From: Pseudorasbora parva
Lineage: Eukaryota > Chordata > Actinopteri > Cypriniformes > Gobionidae
Direction of reading: 5' to 3'
Assembly (NCBI RefSeq): GCF_024679245.1
Contig: NC_090178.1
Location: forward strand, 13,035,861-13,099,860
Length of the DNA stretch: 64,000 nucleotides
Position 1 is the stretch's first letter; every line of letters begins with the position of its first letter. Below, piece by piece: positions 13,314-27,311 of this stretch. The notes beneath the pieces are model-generated. The model saw nothing but the letters and a program-made list of their open reading frames with translations. It had not been told where the DNA came from and did not search any database. The translations under genes were made by a program, and so were the position numbers.

Positions 13314-16300
13314 AACACACACTTCATAGAAATGAATGGAAAGCAAAGTTACCTCGACACCCCAAAATATTTTGTTCTAAGCTGATCTGAAAAAGGATCA
13401 GATGCGATAAACAGCAATATGATCCGAACTGTGAGTTTGGTGATCAGTTGAACCACTTGTGCCACTGTGATGGCACCCAGCTCGCCTAAAGGATGCCCAT
13501 GAGAACCTGTTATACAGGCTTAGAATTATCCACACAGTAACAGGAAACTTCATTGGAAAGTGCTGTTGTTCATTTTAGTGGTTTCGTATTTCATAGCATC
13601 AACTGAGGAGTGAGAGCTGACGTTGGCAATGGGTGCGCGTAAACGGTGACCTGCGACCTCTCTCTTCTGATTTAACTCTGCAAGTTTTGTGTAACTTGAT
13701 CATTCGTAATTGGGACAACATTTTGGAAATGGAGAAAGATGACTGCTGCTGCAGCCGAAGGCGTTTGCGTGCCAGAGGAGGAAATAGTCAGGAGGTTTGG
13801 CGCACATCCACTCCTGAGCCAGCGTCACTCGAGCAGGGGAGAATGAAATTCGGTGGAATTTTTGAAATTCAAACTAAATCTACTCAGATCGATGTCTAAG
13901 ACTATGTAACTCGATACTTTCCCAGAGGATCTCCGGAGAGTGACAAAGGGCTTGCTGCACATTGTGTATCCAGAAGTACAGGCAGCAACTTTCTGCTTGG
14001 GTGTCACTTTGAGAAAAAGCAGGAGAAAGAAACAGACAGGAAAGTGAGCGGCCTATACCAGATGGGTGTGTTTATGATGAGATCTAACAAGTATGACAAA
14101 CTGCATCTGTGATCGCGAGTATGTGCTCGCTGCCAATAATTGCTGAAAAGTGCCAGTTTCTAGAAGTTGGAATCACTTTTTGGAGATATTTATATAGAGG
14201 TGGATTCAGATGAGTTAATCTGTCTATGTGCTTTAAAATAAGTCCAACTTCTGTCAGAAACGACAAATGATGTACAATATATCATAATCGTGACTGGATG
14301 GGTTATTATTAGCATTTTAAAAAGATCAACATTAGATAAATTAGGCCAATACTGGAAGCAGATATCTGAGCTTTTTACAATGAATTTATTAATTAATTTA
14401 TATTTAAATATGGATAATTAAATATATACATACAGATACACACATACACACATAAAAGTATATACATTTGTATTTTTTCTTAATTGTGTAATGGTTTCGC
14501 TAGATAAGACCCTATTATCAGGCAATTTTCATTCTGAATTGAACTTATCCTTTAAAGAACATGGACATTTTTAATAACAAAAATGGCAAAAACAGTGTTA
14601 AATTTAAAATATAACAAAACTTTTCATTTACTTCATTTACATTTTCATTTATTTATTTTGGTACGTCATTGTTGTTGTTTTTCTAAAAAAAAAATATACA
14701 TTTTGTATTCGTTTTTCCGTATGGGTCGACTTAGTCACAAAAAAACAAAACAATTATTAGTTATCATATCACCCAATATTTATATTGTACATCATTGTAT
14801 CCTTAGTAAAAAAAAAGGCATACTGTTCATTCAGTACAATGAAATGAAAGACAAGGAAATCCAAATGTATTCTAAATCCTTCCCTGAGGGTTATACAACA
14901 CACAGAGCAAGATATTTTACGATCACATTACATTCATAGGAGTCCAGGTATGAGTCTGGATGGCTTTCACCCACTATATTTCATACCCGTTATATTTCAT
15001 GTCTCTATATTAGAAACACATGGTTCATAAAGGGGGGTCCTTGTTTGATGGAGTCTTAGTGAAATGGACTTTCTTGGACTCATGGATCAATACGACTTTA
15101 ATCTCTGCTGGACGGGGCCATATGGAGAATAAGGGCAGGGCTGGTATAAATCTCTCCAGCCTGTCAATGCAGCCCTAGGGCCAAAATGAAATTCAGAAAC
15201 CTCCACAGCTCCGCCGCAAACCTCATCAGTGCACCCCTGAATATATGACAGCCGTGTGTGTGTATTCCTTCGATAGCGCATATGCATAACACATAAGCCA
15301 TACAAACATATTAAATGCTAATCGGAAAGTCCATAAAGCATGATGTTTGTAGCGCGTGAATCTAAAACTCATGCTAAATGGCCAGGGAAATGGGAAGCTT
15401 TGCCATAAACCTTATGTTATGAGCAGTCTTATCACAGCTATGTATACAGTACGAGAAATACTGCGAGAGGTGAGAGAGAGGGAAATGGTGAAAGAGGGAG
15501 AGGCTTGAAAAACACTCACAATGAACGAGAGAATAAAGAGTCACGCAATTACAAAAGATCTATTCTACTGAGAGGACATTTTGCATCCTCAGATCATTGT
15601 ACTTGCCAGGAACTGGCAAATCAGATAAATGATTCAGACAAGAGCTCACCCCATTTGTTTAAAGAGAAGGTACAAAGAAAATGCCACCGGGCCACATAGA
15701 TTATAATAAAGCACTGGAACCTTCAAAACAGGTCATGAAGACAAAAGGCCAGCATGAAGACTCGCTGAATACTGCAGGATCACAACAGAAAAGAAATGTT
15801 CAGAAAAACAATATAACGGAGGCCAAACAATAAATGCTGAAGCTCATAATTATTTGATCACCAAAATGACATATTTAAACATATTTGTGAAAGAAAAAAA
15901 AGGAAGAAAAAAAAACTCATGCCCTCAAACAGCTTGACTGTAACTCTACACCCTTGCTTCATTTAGTATACGTGGATCCATGAATATGCAAAAAGCCCCG
16001 CCTCCAACAGTCACTCACACAGGTTTGTATACAAATGGATGTATCAGAATGGTAATCGTTTTATGTAGCGCTCTCTACCACGTCAGACACATAAAGGTAA
16101 TTAATATGATAAGCCTTTTGCTTTACTGCAGTATCAAACAGCTAATAATCTGTTGCTAATGTTCCACAAATTATGTTACTGTTCGTCATCTCAGAGTCAG
16201 ACAGCTGACCTCTAAAAATAGCATCCTTAAAAAATGCTGAACAAGAAAGGCATACAATTCATCATCAAAACATCATAATATACATCATATAAATAATTAA

Positions 16301-16640
16301 CATGCTCTGTTGCTAAATGCAACCTATTTTTCATATAAATAGTAAAATATACCAGTAGACTGGCTTCTCTCTTGTTCACTGCTTCAGAGCGGTCATAGTT
16401 AATGATATTACCCATGCGTTGACGTGATTTGTTACAAGGTAGTTTGTGACGTTAGAAACACCACCGATATCAAACAGCGTTTTTGAGACTGTTTTTTGTT
16501 CACTGCAGTTGTAAGGAGTAAATACTAAGCAATGGTGTTGACTTGTGAATTTAGATATGGTTTGTCTTATAGGGCCAGTGTGTAGTACTCTATTGACAGA
16601 TATGCAATATAATATGCATAACTATGTTTTCTGTGGTGTA
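13314..16640. other. No gene or clear repeat boundary
   Basis: Mixed unique-looking DNA. The longest frame (14583-14939) is low-complexity and AT-rich; others have no recognisable domain or splice context. Confidence 0.35.
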
Positions 16641-16890
16641 TTAAAGGCATAATGTACCGTTATGTCTTTATTACCTTAGAATGAGCCATTTCTATCTACA
16701 CACACCCTTACAGTGTGGTCACCATTTTGCGCTGCTATGTTTCTAAAGTAGCCCTAAATGAACAAACTGCTCTCCAGAGTGGTAGCTTCTCTGCATTTTT
16801 GTCCTGTGTCGGCCACTGTAGATTCAAAAGGTTGTGCAATTCACAACCTCACCTCTAGATGCCGCTAAAATTTATACAGCGCACCTTTAA
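16641..16890. repeat. Complete TTAA-flanked MITE (250 bp)
   Basis: It starts TTAAAGGCATAATG and ends CAGCGCACCTTTAA, with TTAA on both sides. Its right part is repeated at window positions 1-92. Confidence 0.65.
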
Positions 16891-16916
16891 AGCATATTTA
16901 AAACACTACATAGACA

Positions 16917-17400
16917 TAAAGGTGCAGTATGTAGTATTTTTGCAGTAAAATATCCAAAAACAACCAGGCCATTGTTATATATTTTGTTTAGCTGAGTTCT
17001 TACAATATCCCAAATGTTTCCAACTATTTGTAAATTGTGAGAAAAATGCTATTTCAACCAAGGAACCAGGACATCTGAGGGAGTCACCTGTCAATTGAGC
17101 CATATCTGCGTTACTCTCGGTTTCCGGTTTTATTTGGCAGAAGCGCTTTACTCTTAGCAGTGTGACCAAGTGTCACAGCAGCCGCTGAGCGAACGAACAG
17201 AGTAACGTCATATCATTTTAAACACACTTAAATGTATCTAATATGATAAACAGAGCTGCGTTACCTCATGACTGGAAAAGTGGAAATAGTGTCAGCGACT
17301 GTGTTCCGTCATAATAAAAGTCCCGCCTCTCATGAGCCATGTGTACTTGTAAAGCGTGGAAGAACGGAAGTCTCCAAGCATCTTAGTATAAAGATCTTAA
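16917..17400. repeat. Partial copy of the 'AAAGGTGCA' TTAA element
   Basis: It begins AAAGGTGCAGTATGTAG and shares internal segments with 4413-5066 and 30996-31375. The right end is not clear. Confidence 0.5.
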
Positions 17401-18232
17401 AAATCTTTTGAGTTTAAATTTTTTCAGCAGTTTCTTCTTAGCATCCCAAGTCACCACTGAGCGTTCTATTGAACATGACTGGTTTCCGACCTCAGCGACC
17501 TTAATCAGCCATCCATTGAGGAAATCTTGCCACAAAAACATGCTCCGTGCAATTATGGCCTTGGCTGTTGTGCCATCTCTCGTAGCGGATCTTTCAGGAG
17601 CCGAGCGGGACTCCTGAGTGACTGGCTGGCTTTTTCTAATGACAGGAAAAAAACACCTGAAAGGGCAAAGTTGGCCAGAACAACAGATGGTACTGGAAAC
17701 CCTGCAGTAAGAAGGCCAAACCGCCATCGCGGACAAACACTGTTCCTCTTCAACTACCCCTAAGAAGTAAGAACCATGAGTTTAAGACAGGCAAGAATGC
17801 ATTTAGGGAATATGTCATATAGGGGGCTTTCACACTGGGCACATTTGCTTTAGTCCATACCCCCTGGTTTCTGGTTTCACACTCAACTTAATTCTATCGA
17901 ACCCTGGTGATTTTGCGCTCATCTTACGTCATCAACAAGTGTGGTGCGTGACAGAACACAGAAAGGAGGTCAATATATTGCATGTTTTATTCATTTGGTT
18001 CTCGTGTGCAAAGAGAGATTGAGCCACTCATTTGCGACTCTATTTGAACTCACTCTCCACAAAAGCACTGCTGGTTCACTCGATCGCTCGATCCAAGGTA
18101 AATCACCACTGCCATCCCCTACATGTGGTTTGCTGAACTAATGAGGTAATCATTGGCTATAATGCATGAAAAAAAATGTATTTCCTGAACAAGTGCACAC
18201 TCAGAATCATACCACAGTTCCAATGCAACTGA
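17401..18232. other. Multi-frame open, GC-richer stretch; no gene assigned
   Basis: 17383-17763 is open in several overlapping frames on both strands, mainly because few stops occur. I see no splice-bounded exon or domain. 17825-18232 holds nothing recognisable. Confidence 0.3.
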
Positions 18233-18240
18233 ACTCAGAC

Positions 18241-19246
18241 TAGGGCTGTCAAAATTGCTCAAAAATGACGTTTGAATATTCCCTCAAAAACAAACACGAA
18301 TATTCGAACACCTGGGCGCGCATTACGTCAATAACAGGACAAATTAATACAAAGAGACATTAACTACTATATTTGACAACGTATTACTTAAAAACAAGTA
18401 GATTGTTATTATAAATTATTATTATATATAATTATTATATACAAATTAACTAATGGCCAAGACCACAGAGCGCAGACCTCTCTCTCGTGCGCGCTCTCTC
18501 GTCCTCACTGAGGATAACGGATAACTGATCAAGAGTTTTGTGCAAGCAATTTAAGGTCGCGAGACTCGCGACTCGTCCCAAATATAGCAGGCTTCATTCA
18601 GTGATTGAAACAAATATTATTAATATTAATTGAAGTTTTGCAGCATATTGAGCGCTCCGAGCTAGCTCAGCTGTTCTAAACATGGAGCTTTTCCTTGACA
18701 TGGTAAATAATCACACCAGTGAAAGCAGTGCATTTATCCTTTATTCATGCAATATCTCTTCAGTCAGTACAGTAGACTACACTTTAGTAATGTTTCTGTT
18801 TAATGTTAAATAAAATGAGGCATGGTATGCTAACTGTATCTTACATAGCTTGCATTTAACTATCTCGTGGCTCAACAATTTTACCTCCTACCGACCAAAA
18901 TCCAGCGTACTTCCAGACCTGGCTTTTTAGATTATAGAGTTAAAATCTCTTTCTCTGCTGCGGTCGATTTTGGGCTCTGTACGTTCTGCCATCTTCCCTG
19001 AAGACGCGTCCACTTTCAGCAGTGACAGTGCGACTCCTGTGACCTGTCCCTGAACCCTCACGCGTGCTCACTCGCAAAGCAGACAGCCACGCCTCTACTA
19101 CCGCGGCGGGGGATTTTTTTCTGTTTTTTTTTTTTTTATTCGAATATTAATTTTCACCTTCGAAATTCGTTTTTTAATATAATTTTAATTTTTTAGATTT
19201 TAATTTGAATATATATTCGAATTTAGAATATTCGTTGACAGCCCTA
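18241..19246. mobile_element. hAT-type non-autonomous transposon (1006 bp)
   Basis: Terminal inverted repeats TAGGGCTGTCAA...TTGACAGCCCTA are bounded by an exact 8-bp target duplication, ACTCAGAC (18233-18240 and 19247-19254). Internal sequence near both ends is rich in GAATATTCGAA-like motifs. There is no transposase frame. The 8-bp duplication and short TIRs place it in the hAT superfamily. Confidence 0.9.
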
Positions 19247-19430
19247 ACTCAGACCGCCTCCTACAGGGAGTCTCGGTTCAGTACCCCAGTGCGCTCCCAA
19301 GTCTGGGGTCACATTAACAATTTTTTATGCGAACTGTGCCCCATTTCTAACAACCGGCAAAATGAATTGAAAATATGGATCTAAAAGTGCACAGTGATGC
19401 CTGGAATCCATTTGATCATGAAAAGTGAAT

Positions 19431-19925
19431 TTAAAGGGATAGTTCACCCAAAAATAAAAATTTGATGTTTATCTGCTTACCCCCAAGTGCATCCAAAATG
19501 TAGATGCCTTTGTTTCTTAGGTAGAACACAAATTAAGATTTTTAACTCCAGCTGTTGCAGTCTGACCTTACCAGACGGAAGTACTGGGATGGGAACACTA
19601 AATGAGATTCATCTGGATATGAGGTAAAAAAAAAAAATAAATAATAATGTTTGGTTTTCTCACAGAAACCAATCGGTTCCTGTCTTAAGACATCAATGTG
19701 TCGTCACGAGCAGCAGGGTTTAATATGGGTTTGTCTGTGTATGTTTTTTTTTACTCTCATAGAGTTACCCATTCACATGTATTATGACTGGCAGACTGCA
19801 ACGACTGGAGTTAAAAATCTTAATTTGTGTTCTACAGAAGAAACAAAGACACCTACATCTTTGATGCACTTGGGGGTAAGCAGATAAACATCATATTTTC
19901 ATTTTTGGGTGAACTATTCCTTTAA
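19431..19925. repeat. TTAA-flanked foldback MITE (495 bp)
   Basis: It starts TTAAAGGGATAGTTCACCC and ends in the inverse. The arms share the 'acacaaattaagatttttaa' segment in opposite orientation. TTAA lies at both edges. Confidence 0.8.
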
Positions 19926-22900
19926 GTGAAGATGTGCGGTGCCAATCTGTTATATATAAAACATTATAAATGAGAACACTATTGTAATAGAATGTTTTAA
20001 AATCGTTGTGTTTTAGTTGCCCATGTTTCAGCGTTGTTGTTGAGTGAAGAGCACATCCACGACTTTGGTTGCACTTAATAAGACTGTTATTTATTTTTGT
20101 TATTTATACTTTTTTTATTTACAATTTGTAAAAGAGTTGAATTAGGAGGTCACAGACTCAATCAGAAGCTCTGGAATCTCATAATTCATGTACAGGAAGG
20201 TCTGAAAAGACTCATACATTTGTGAAACCGTACAGGGAGGACGCCAGCATTTCATACTCAGAAAGCAGAACTGAAAGGACATTCATTACAAGATGTTTAG
20301 TTAAAACATTTCAAAACGCACCTGCAGACCAATTTTCTGGTCAAGGATTTTGTCATTAAGGATTTCTTAAAAAATACTGTGCAAAAATCTCATCTCGTTC
20401 TCGTGAACCCAATCTTACATCTCGTCTCTTGAGCTAAGTGTTTTGTCACACCCCTACTAATTACATTCTAAAACTAACTGTATTTACCTAAATACATGGC
20501 AAGAGGAGTATTTTGACATCATATTTCACAGTTTAAATGCAATAAGCCACAAAAAAGTCAATTTGGTACTCGCAAACTGTTTGAGAGGCGGCTTTATGTG
20601 AGAACCACCTGCGGGAAAATTCAGTGCGAAAGTGCGAAACCTGTGGTAATAAGTAAAATTATGCGCAATACAAGCACTATTCAACCGGCGTGAATGAGAC
20701 GAGGGAGTGAGAGGAGGCAAGAGTGTGATTTCACCATCGGAGAGAAGAGAGAGCGAGAATGAGCAGCTGGTATCGGTGTTTTGATACTGCAGAAAATGAG
20801 TACTGGAACATTTCAGATAGTTCGTTATCGACATAGATATTTTTGACAATACTAGTATCAAGGACATCTGATTAATTTCATAAAGAATATGATGTGTCAT
20901 ATAGAAAAGGCTTCAGTTTACTGGAGTTCATATTCTGTAGATATTCTGTCTTTTTCAAAAACATTGATGATTATTCATCATTTGGCAGTTATTTCTAGTC
21001 ATATTTTCATAACGTATTTTTGTCAACATTCATGTTAGTAACAGTGTTTTAATTAAAATATTTTCATTAATCTCCATGACATACACACCCCACCCCCAGA
21101 ATACTCTTTTTTGAGAACAACTTGAAATGAAAAATTGACAAAAATGCACATCCCTAACTATTGCAGCCTTGCTGGGCATAAGACGACTTGCTAAGTCTAA
21201 TGCGATTTGCTTATTTTGCAAGTGGAAATGTGCTCCTGAATTTCAATTAACAACATTTGAATGATTTTCTTGCCTTGGCAGGTGTTCATTTCTGGGTGGA
21301 TATAATTCAAAAAGGCGTTGCAGAGACGCCTTTTAGTCTCAATCATTGTTTACCATCACCAGTGAAATTACTAGGCTTAAAAATAAAGTATATTCACCAC
21401 CCACACAGTGTAAACACCTGCAATCCTCTGATACGTGGTGCTGCTCAACAGACACTAAACAAAGTTAAGGCAAAAAAGCATCCTGAAAATGAAAATGAAA
21501 GAAGCGTAGCCTCGGGCATTACTGCTTGTAAGGAGAAGAACAAATCATAGAGTGCAATGTCGGGATGAATTCAAAAAAGCTGCACCTGGGTAGGCTGGAT
21601 TTAACGTGGGAGAATCTAACCGAGCAAAGCTCTTTCTCTAGCAAAAACTCGCCAAACTTAAGGGCAAGCCGAGGCTTCTAAGTGCTTTCCTGTTCTTGAG
21701 TTAGTGATGATCGATTTTTACTGTTATTTTCACGTCTAAACACCAGTCTTAGATCCTCTTAGAGCCAAATTTCCATCAGGGGCCCCTTGAAATTGGAACT
21801 CTTTTTTGAAATCCATAGATAAATCAGTGAGGAATGGAGCAGCCTTCCAGAGACAACAAAAGGAAAAGCCAGCACCGGTTCGCTCTGTTGTCGTACGCTC
21901 GTTTCCTATCAGATGTCGACTCAGAGCAGCTCTGCCGTTTGAAGAAGAGGAGGGGAGTCCCTCTGGCAGTCCTCCTTTCCCAAAACCCCCTCCCCTCCCC
22001 AGCCTCACAGCTCTTATATATGACAGGCGAGTCCAAAGAAAACATTTCTCGACAAGAGACGGACTGCCTCTGATGCCGGGAATGAGCGCTCTCAGCTGTT
22101 ACGTTTAAAACCCTCTCCGACAGATTTCCTCATTATTTCGGTGGTGCTGAAGAGTCAACACTGAAAGGAAAAATAAAAGGTCCTCTGAGCTTCTGCTGCA
22201 GATGGACGGGCACTGTGGGGGGTGGGGGGGGGGGCTATGCAATTTCCTTAATTACAAAGGAAACAATTTTGGTCACCAGGGTTCTCGCCGCCTCCTGTTT
22301 TACAGGTACTCCGCAATTAGATGAGGTCAAAGAATTTGGCTGTCAGTTGATTCTGAGTAAAGTATCCGTTTGATGGTTAATATCTGGGTGCCTGAGACAT
22401 CCGAGCCCTCCTACCACGGTCTCCCGCCTGGCTACGCCTGGGCACCAGGGAGGTCTCAGTGATGTTCAGACATGTTGTATTATCTCATAATCAGTGAGGA
22501 AATCCCTATAAAACTTCATCCGCACTTCCATGACTCTACCATAACAAGCAATCCTCTGTGCTGCTCCAAAGAGCAAACATAGGTTTCAAGTCCTGAGGGG
22601 ATTTGCATGATGACCACAATTATGGCACGGTGTTGCATTCGACTTGCCCAGTTAATGCAAAGTTTCTGCAATCGGTCCCGGGAAAATGGAAAACGCCTCG
22701 ATGCACATGCCATGCTCTCTACCACACGAAACAGTTGAACTGAGCTACAGGACTGACAGTCCAGCACACCTGAGGCAGCCAATTAGGCGCTGTGGATGGA
22801 CAGAAACTCATCTTTTCCAAACGTGGTTGATATCATATTGAAAAGCCCTACAAATACAAGATCTTGTGTACAAGATTTACACCTTCAAGTGACAGGCAGA

Positions 22901-23039
22901 TTTCAGCTAAACCTATTTATCCAGCCAGCCTATACTTTGCCAATGACTAAAAGTGGTAATTTTGATAAAATCATGCAAAATGAATAAGGATGATAATTTA
23001 GTAGGCCTATATTTTGCTGATAGCTGATATATTGACTGA
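19926..23039. other. Mostly unique-looking DNA; no exon confirmed
   Basis: 21.7-22.5 kb is richer in GC than its surroundings and open in several frames (21736-22108 on both strands), with a G-run at 22219-22234. The stretch around 22243-22290 contains TAATTA. I recognise no protein domain or splice-bounded exon; a regulatory element is possible but unproven. Confidence 0.3.
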
Positions 23040-23520
23040 TATGATTCTACATTTTTGTGGGTTAAAGGAAACGTATAAAGTCTAGATGTCTATGTGCCTC
23101 AAATAGCACACCAGACATAATTATTTTAATGAATGTATTATTTTAAATGATTGATTTCATTACTTTTGGGATGCTTTTTACACTAGCACTTTGTGAGGGA
23201 GTTGCCTGTCAATTGTGTCTTACACCTCTTAACTTGCGTTACCATTGGTTTCCAGTTTTATTTGGCAGAAACGCTTTACTCTTTTACTGCAGTGTACAAC
23301 AACTGTCAAAGCAGCCAACGAGCAAACGCAATAGCATTATTTTCAACACACTCAGATATGTCTAATATGATAACTGAGCTGCGTTACCTCATACTCATGA
23401 CCGGAAAAGCAGAAATGGTGCTGGCGGCTGTGTCCTGTCAAAATAAAAGTCCCGCTGCTCGCAAGGCGTGTATCTTATTAAAAATCGCTCCAGCGGAAAA
23501 GTTACATGATGCACATTAAT
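23040..23520. repeat. Diverged copy of the 'AAAGGTGCACTATG' element
   Basis: Segments such as 'cagaaacgctttactctt', 'gagctgcgttacctcat' and 'aaataaaagtcccgc' match the copies at 16917-17400 and 30996-31375. Boundaries are approximate. Confidence 0.5.
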
Positions 23521-23860
23521 GACATATGATTTGATAAAAAAAAAATGTTTTTTTTGTGTGTTTCACTCATTTTCCTGACGAGCGTGACTGACATACAGCA
23601 AAATACGAGCATTTGCAGTACTTACACTCCTGTTATGTACTGAAGCTTTGGTAACAAAACCAACGGTTCAAAAACAAAAATATAAAAGTGACTGGAGCAG
23701 CGCTAATCATATTGCCACCTTCTCGCTCTCCGTCATTACCAAGCGGTAAACAGCTGCTGCTTTGATGACCTAAATAATATAATATTAACACAGCCCAGCA
23801 GAGGATGGGGGGGGAGCAGTCAAACCAAGAGTGAAAGCGCGTTTAAAAACAGGTGCCGAA

Positions 23861-24384
23861 TAGCCTGACAAGCCAGACCCACATCAAGATGTTTGGTCTG
23901 GAAACTCACCATTGACGGGGCTCAATCCGAGGGGCGAGATAAACGGTTGTCTTTCAAACTCCCTCTGCACGCAAAAGGATAGCGCTACCACCAACCAGAG
24001 CAACGAAGGTGAAACGGAGCTAGTTGATAGATTAAACCTTCGCCGTATCCATTCGGCAAAACTCAGAACAAATCTTCCCTTCTTAAGAATGACTTCAGTG
24101 CCGTTTTTTGTTCTTTTCTCAGAGAAAAGCTTAACTCCAAGTCTTCCAGAGTCGCAGTCAAAGCTGATTCGAAAGACCGTCATTCGCCAGTTTCTGTTTA
24201 CTAGAAGCACGCAAGTGCAACTCTGCCGTCACTGTTAAGCCCCGCCCACCGACTCTATACACGATGCGGTTGGCCCGACCAGAGTTTGTCGTTTACAGCT
24301 CAGAAGTGTATTGAGAGTTGCCAAACGATACTCGCGGGCAGATTAGATTTGCTGCCGCTAGGGTGCGTGTAGATTTCTAGGCTA
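23861..24384 (-). mobile_element. 524-bp non-autonomous element with 9-bp target duplication (copy 1)
   Basis: It runs TAGCCTGACAAGCC...TTTCTAGGCTA between exact 9-bp duplications GGTGCCGAA (23852-23860 and 24385-24393). The ends are imperfect inverted repeats. Four other copies lie in dcbld1 introns: 36046-36633 in this orientation, and 42798-43301, 48582-49089 and 53072-53593 in the opposite one. A 9-bp duplication suits Mutator-like or Merlin-like transposons; the family is not assigned. The conserved frame in its middle is not a known transposase. Strand is set relative to the 53072 copy. Confidence 0.85.
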
Positions 24385-24393
24385 GGTGCCGAA

Positions 24394-26790
24394 ATCGCTC
24401 TCATCAAATCTCATGTAAGAATAAAATGATAAGCTCGGAGCAAACAATTCCCTTATTTGTGTTTAATTATTATAAAGGTAACTGAAAAAGATGTGGGGTA
24501 CTTGGCTATCATTATAATCTGCTATATAATCGGCCTATATTGATAACATTAAAAAGTCACATTCAGCACCCAATACGTCGCTAAAAATGTATACTGTAAT
24601 TTTTTTTGAAAAATCTCTCAATTATAAGCATTGGCCAATGATACTACTAAATCCTACTTAACACACCACACCACACACGGAGCAATACATAGAAAATGAT
24701 GCTAAGCTAAATTTACAGATATGATCTGGCTTTAACCGATTATTCCAAATGTCAATACCACAGAATAAAACCTAGCTGCACAACCCAACAGAGCACCGCA
24801 TGTCAAACCTCAAGAGACTCCATCACTAGGCAGCTAATGTGAAGCTGCCCCATTCTGTCTCAGCTTCAGTATAATTATCTTCATGTGCTTTAATTATTTC
24901 CCTATTCGTCTTAATGATGTGCTTCATTCCCCTTATTATGAGAGACATTCGCTTGTGTCAGTTCCAGCATAGCGACACAGTTAGGATTGCAACAGCGTCT
25001 GCTTGTGAACAGGAGAACTAAAAGAAAATATCCTTGAAAGGTGAAAATCAATTGGAGGTCAACCATGCAATTATCACGCTATTCAGAAGTATACACCAAA
25101 ACCTTACTTTGTAACCTCAATACAGATTCCAGTGCATTTTCAATCATCAAAGTAATATCACCAGCACATTCATTGATTTTTTTCATTGGAATGTTGAAGG
25201 ATTTTGTGCTTTTATGCATTTGTTCAAACCATTTGATTATTTTTAAATTACATCATCGGTGCTTAGAAAGTTCACTCATTTATTACTATAAAACTCTAAA
25301 TAATGATGCACAGCTCGCAAAAGGAAAGCATGCGGCTTGATAAAATGAAGTAGAAACTTGGTTACAATGCCCGTATTCATCTCGCATCAGGTCACTCAAC
25401 GCCGCCTTCTGTCTACCACGCCATGGGAAAATAAAAGAGAAAAACACAATGGCGGAAACAGCAGCCAAACACAATAAGAGTGGATTACACTGTGTAAATC
25501 AGGCCAAAAAGCAACAGAAACTAGGATTAGACTGCAAGCTGAAGAGCGGAGGGAATGCACAGACCGCAGCAGTAGTCACAGAACCCTAGAGCTACTTGAC
25601 AGCTTGCTAAATGGAAGCCATTTAGTTAACTGAAAATCAATAGCGTCCTCAAATGGATCATGATTGTTTGTCAAGTTTCTTGGGCGAATCATGCGACATG
25701 TTTCCTACAGCCTGGCTCCGAGGGAGTGGTCCATTATGAGCAATCGTGCACGGCACCCTTCGGTTTTCCTGTACCTGCTCTGTCTTCATACAGCCCCCTG
25801 ACAGTGTGGAGGAGGAAGCAGTTCATAATCACTGTGCGTGTGCGGATCAGGTTATGCCTAGTAAAATCTGAAATCAAAAACTGTGGCGAACAGCCAACAC
25901 TCCTCACGAAGAAAACAGCTAAAAAAAAAAAAAACTAAAAAAACAGGTAGGCTACTAAATAATAGAAAATCATGTCAAAATGCAAAGGTTCTGAGGCTGA
26001 TCAGGGTGATCTGTTGGCTGCTGTCCCATGGCCTTCTAGCTAAACCAGCGAAGTGTGACCAGTTTGTGACTGGGAGACCAGATTTAAACCAGGAGCTGAT
26101 GGAAAAACCACCATTATGACGAAGATGATTTGTGTACAATTTGCATATATTTTCTTAATACAAATATGAATGTACTCCCATCTACACATTACCTTGAAGA
26201 ATCAATCAGCCTTGTATGCTGGTTTTAGTTGGTCTCCCAGCCTGGTTATGTCCACACACTGCTACTAAATAAGACCAATAAACAATCTTAGACTCGCCTA
26301 TTCCATCATTCATCTCTACCGTAGGATCATAAGAGTCTTCTCATGTGGACTTTAATAAGACAGGTTTGTTATTTAAACATTTAAATGATTAGGAAACCTA
26401 TTCATTTAAACATGAGATAATAGCCTCTTGGACGCTTCAGTGCGTGAACAACTCATAAACAAGCTGTGATAATTCATAAGCATAACCGGACATATGCGAG
26501 TGCTTTTTTTATCAGCAATAAAGAGCGTGTGCGAAGTGAAATCAGAGAACAGTTACATGCATGTACTTCACGCTAGTCTCCAAATATACTTAACTGTAAA
26601 ATAGTTAGTCCTTAAGAGCAACAAAAAAAAAAGCGTTTATAACGATTATTTCGTGTGGGGAAAAGGCGCCAAGCAGAAAGATTCAACCAGAGGTCTTGCC
26701 GGTAAATCAGATAGAATAAAAATAACTTATAGCCTACTGGTTAATTCGCTCTAAAATGCAATTCACTATCAATCCTTCTGAAGTTGATTC
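24394..26790. other. No gene seen
   Basis: Apparently unique, AT-leaning DNA. The frames at 25041-25340, 25660-25938 and 25883-26119 have no recognisable domain, and I found no exon that would join the minus-strand gene starting at 27381. Confidence 0.35.

Positions 26791-26793
<3 letters not shown>

Positions 26794-26881
<88 letters not shown>
26794..26881. repeat. (TA)n microsatellite
   Basis: Uninterrupted TA dinucleotides for 88 bases, about 430 bases from the signal-peptide exon at 27312-27381. Confidence 0.98.
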
Positions 26882-26883
<2 letters not shown>

Positions 26884-27311
26884 ACCTCACCGGTTTTATT
26901 TTTTATTTTTTAAAAGCTGTGAATCCACAAATGATCCGTTAATTCAACCGTTGCACTTGCTTATTTTATAACGAACAACTTCCAGGCGTGTTTTCAATGA
27001 GAAATGCACTATAACATTAATTCACACACCCACACTGTGAACCATGTCAAACAACTGAAGGGATGTTTAAAAAGGCGTCTTTTACAAAAGAACAAACAGT
27101 CTAAACACAATTCGTTTTAAACTTTTGATGGCATCTTCACTGTTTTATGACAACCGAGACCAAATCTGCCATTATTAGAAAAGTTCGGCGGCAACTCAGT
27201 CTCCTTCTGCTGTCAAGACAACAAGCGTATGCTTCCCATATCCTCAAAACACACACAAGTTTGAAAGTGCGCAGTCCCTGGCTGGAACTCCAGATAAACG
27301 GGACTTTTTAC

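Noticed and set aside
17383..17763. Overlapping frames as a protein-coding gene
   Set aside because: Open on both strands in several frames because of low stop density, with no recognisable domain or splice-bounded exon.
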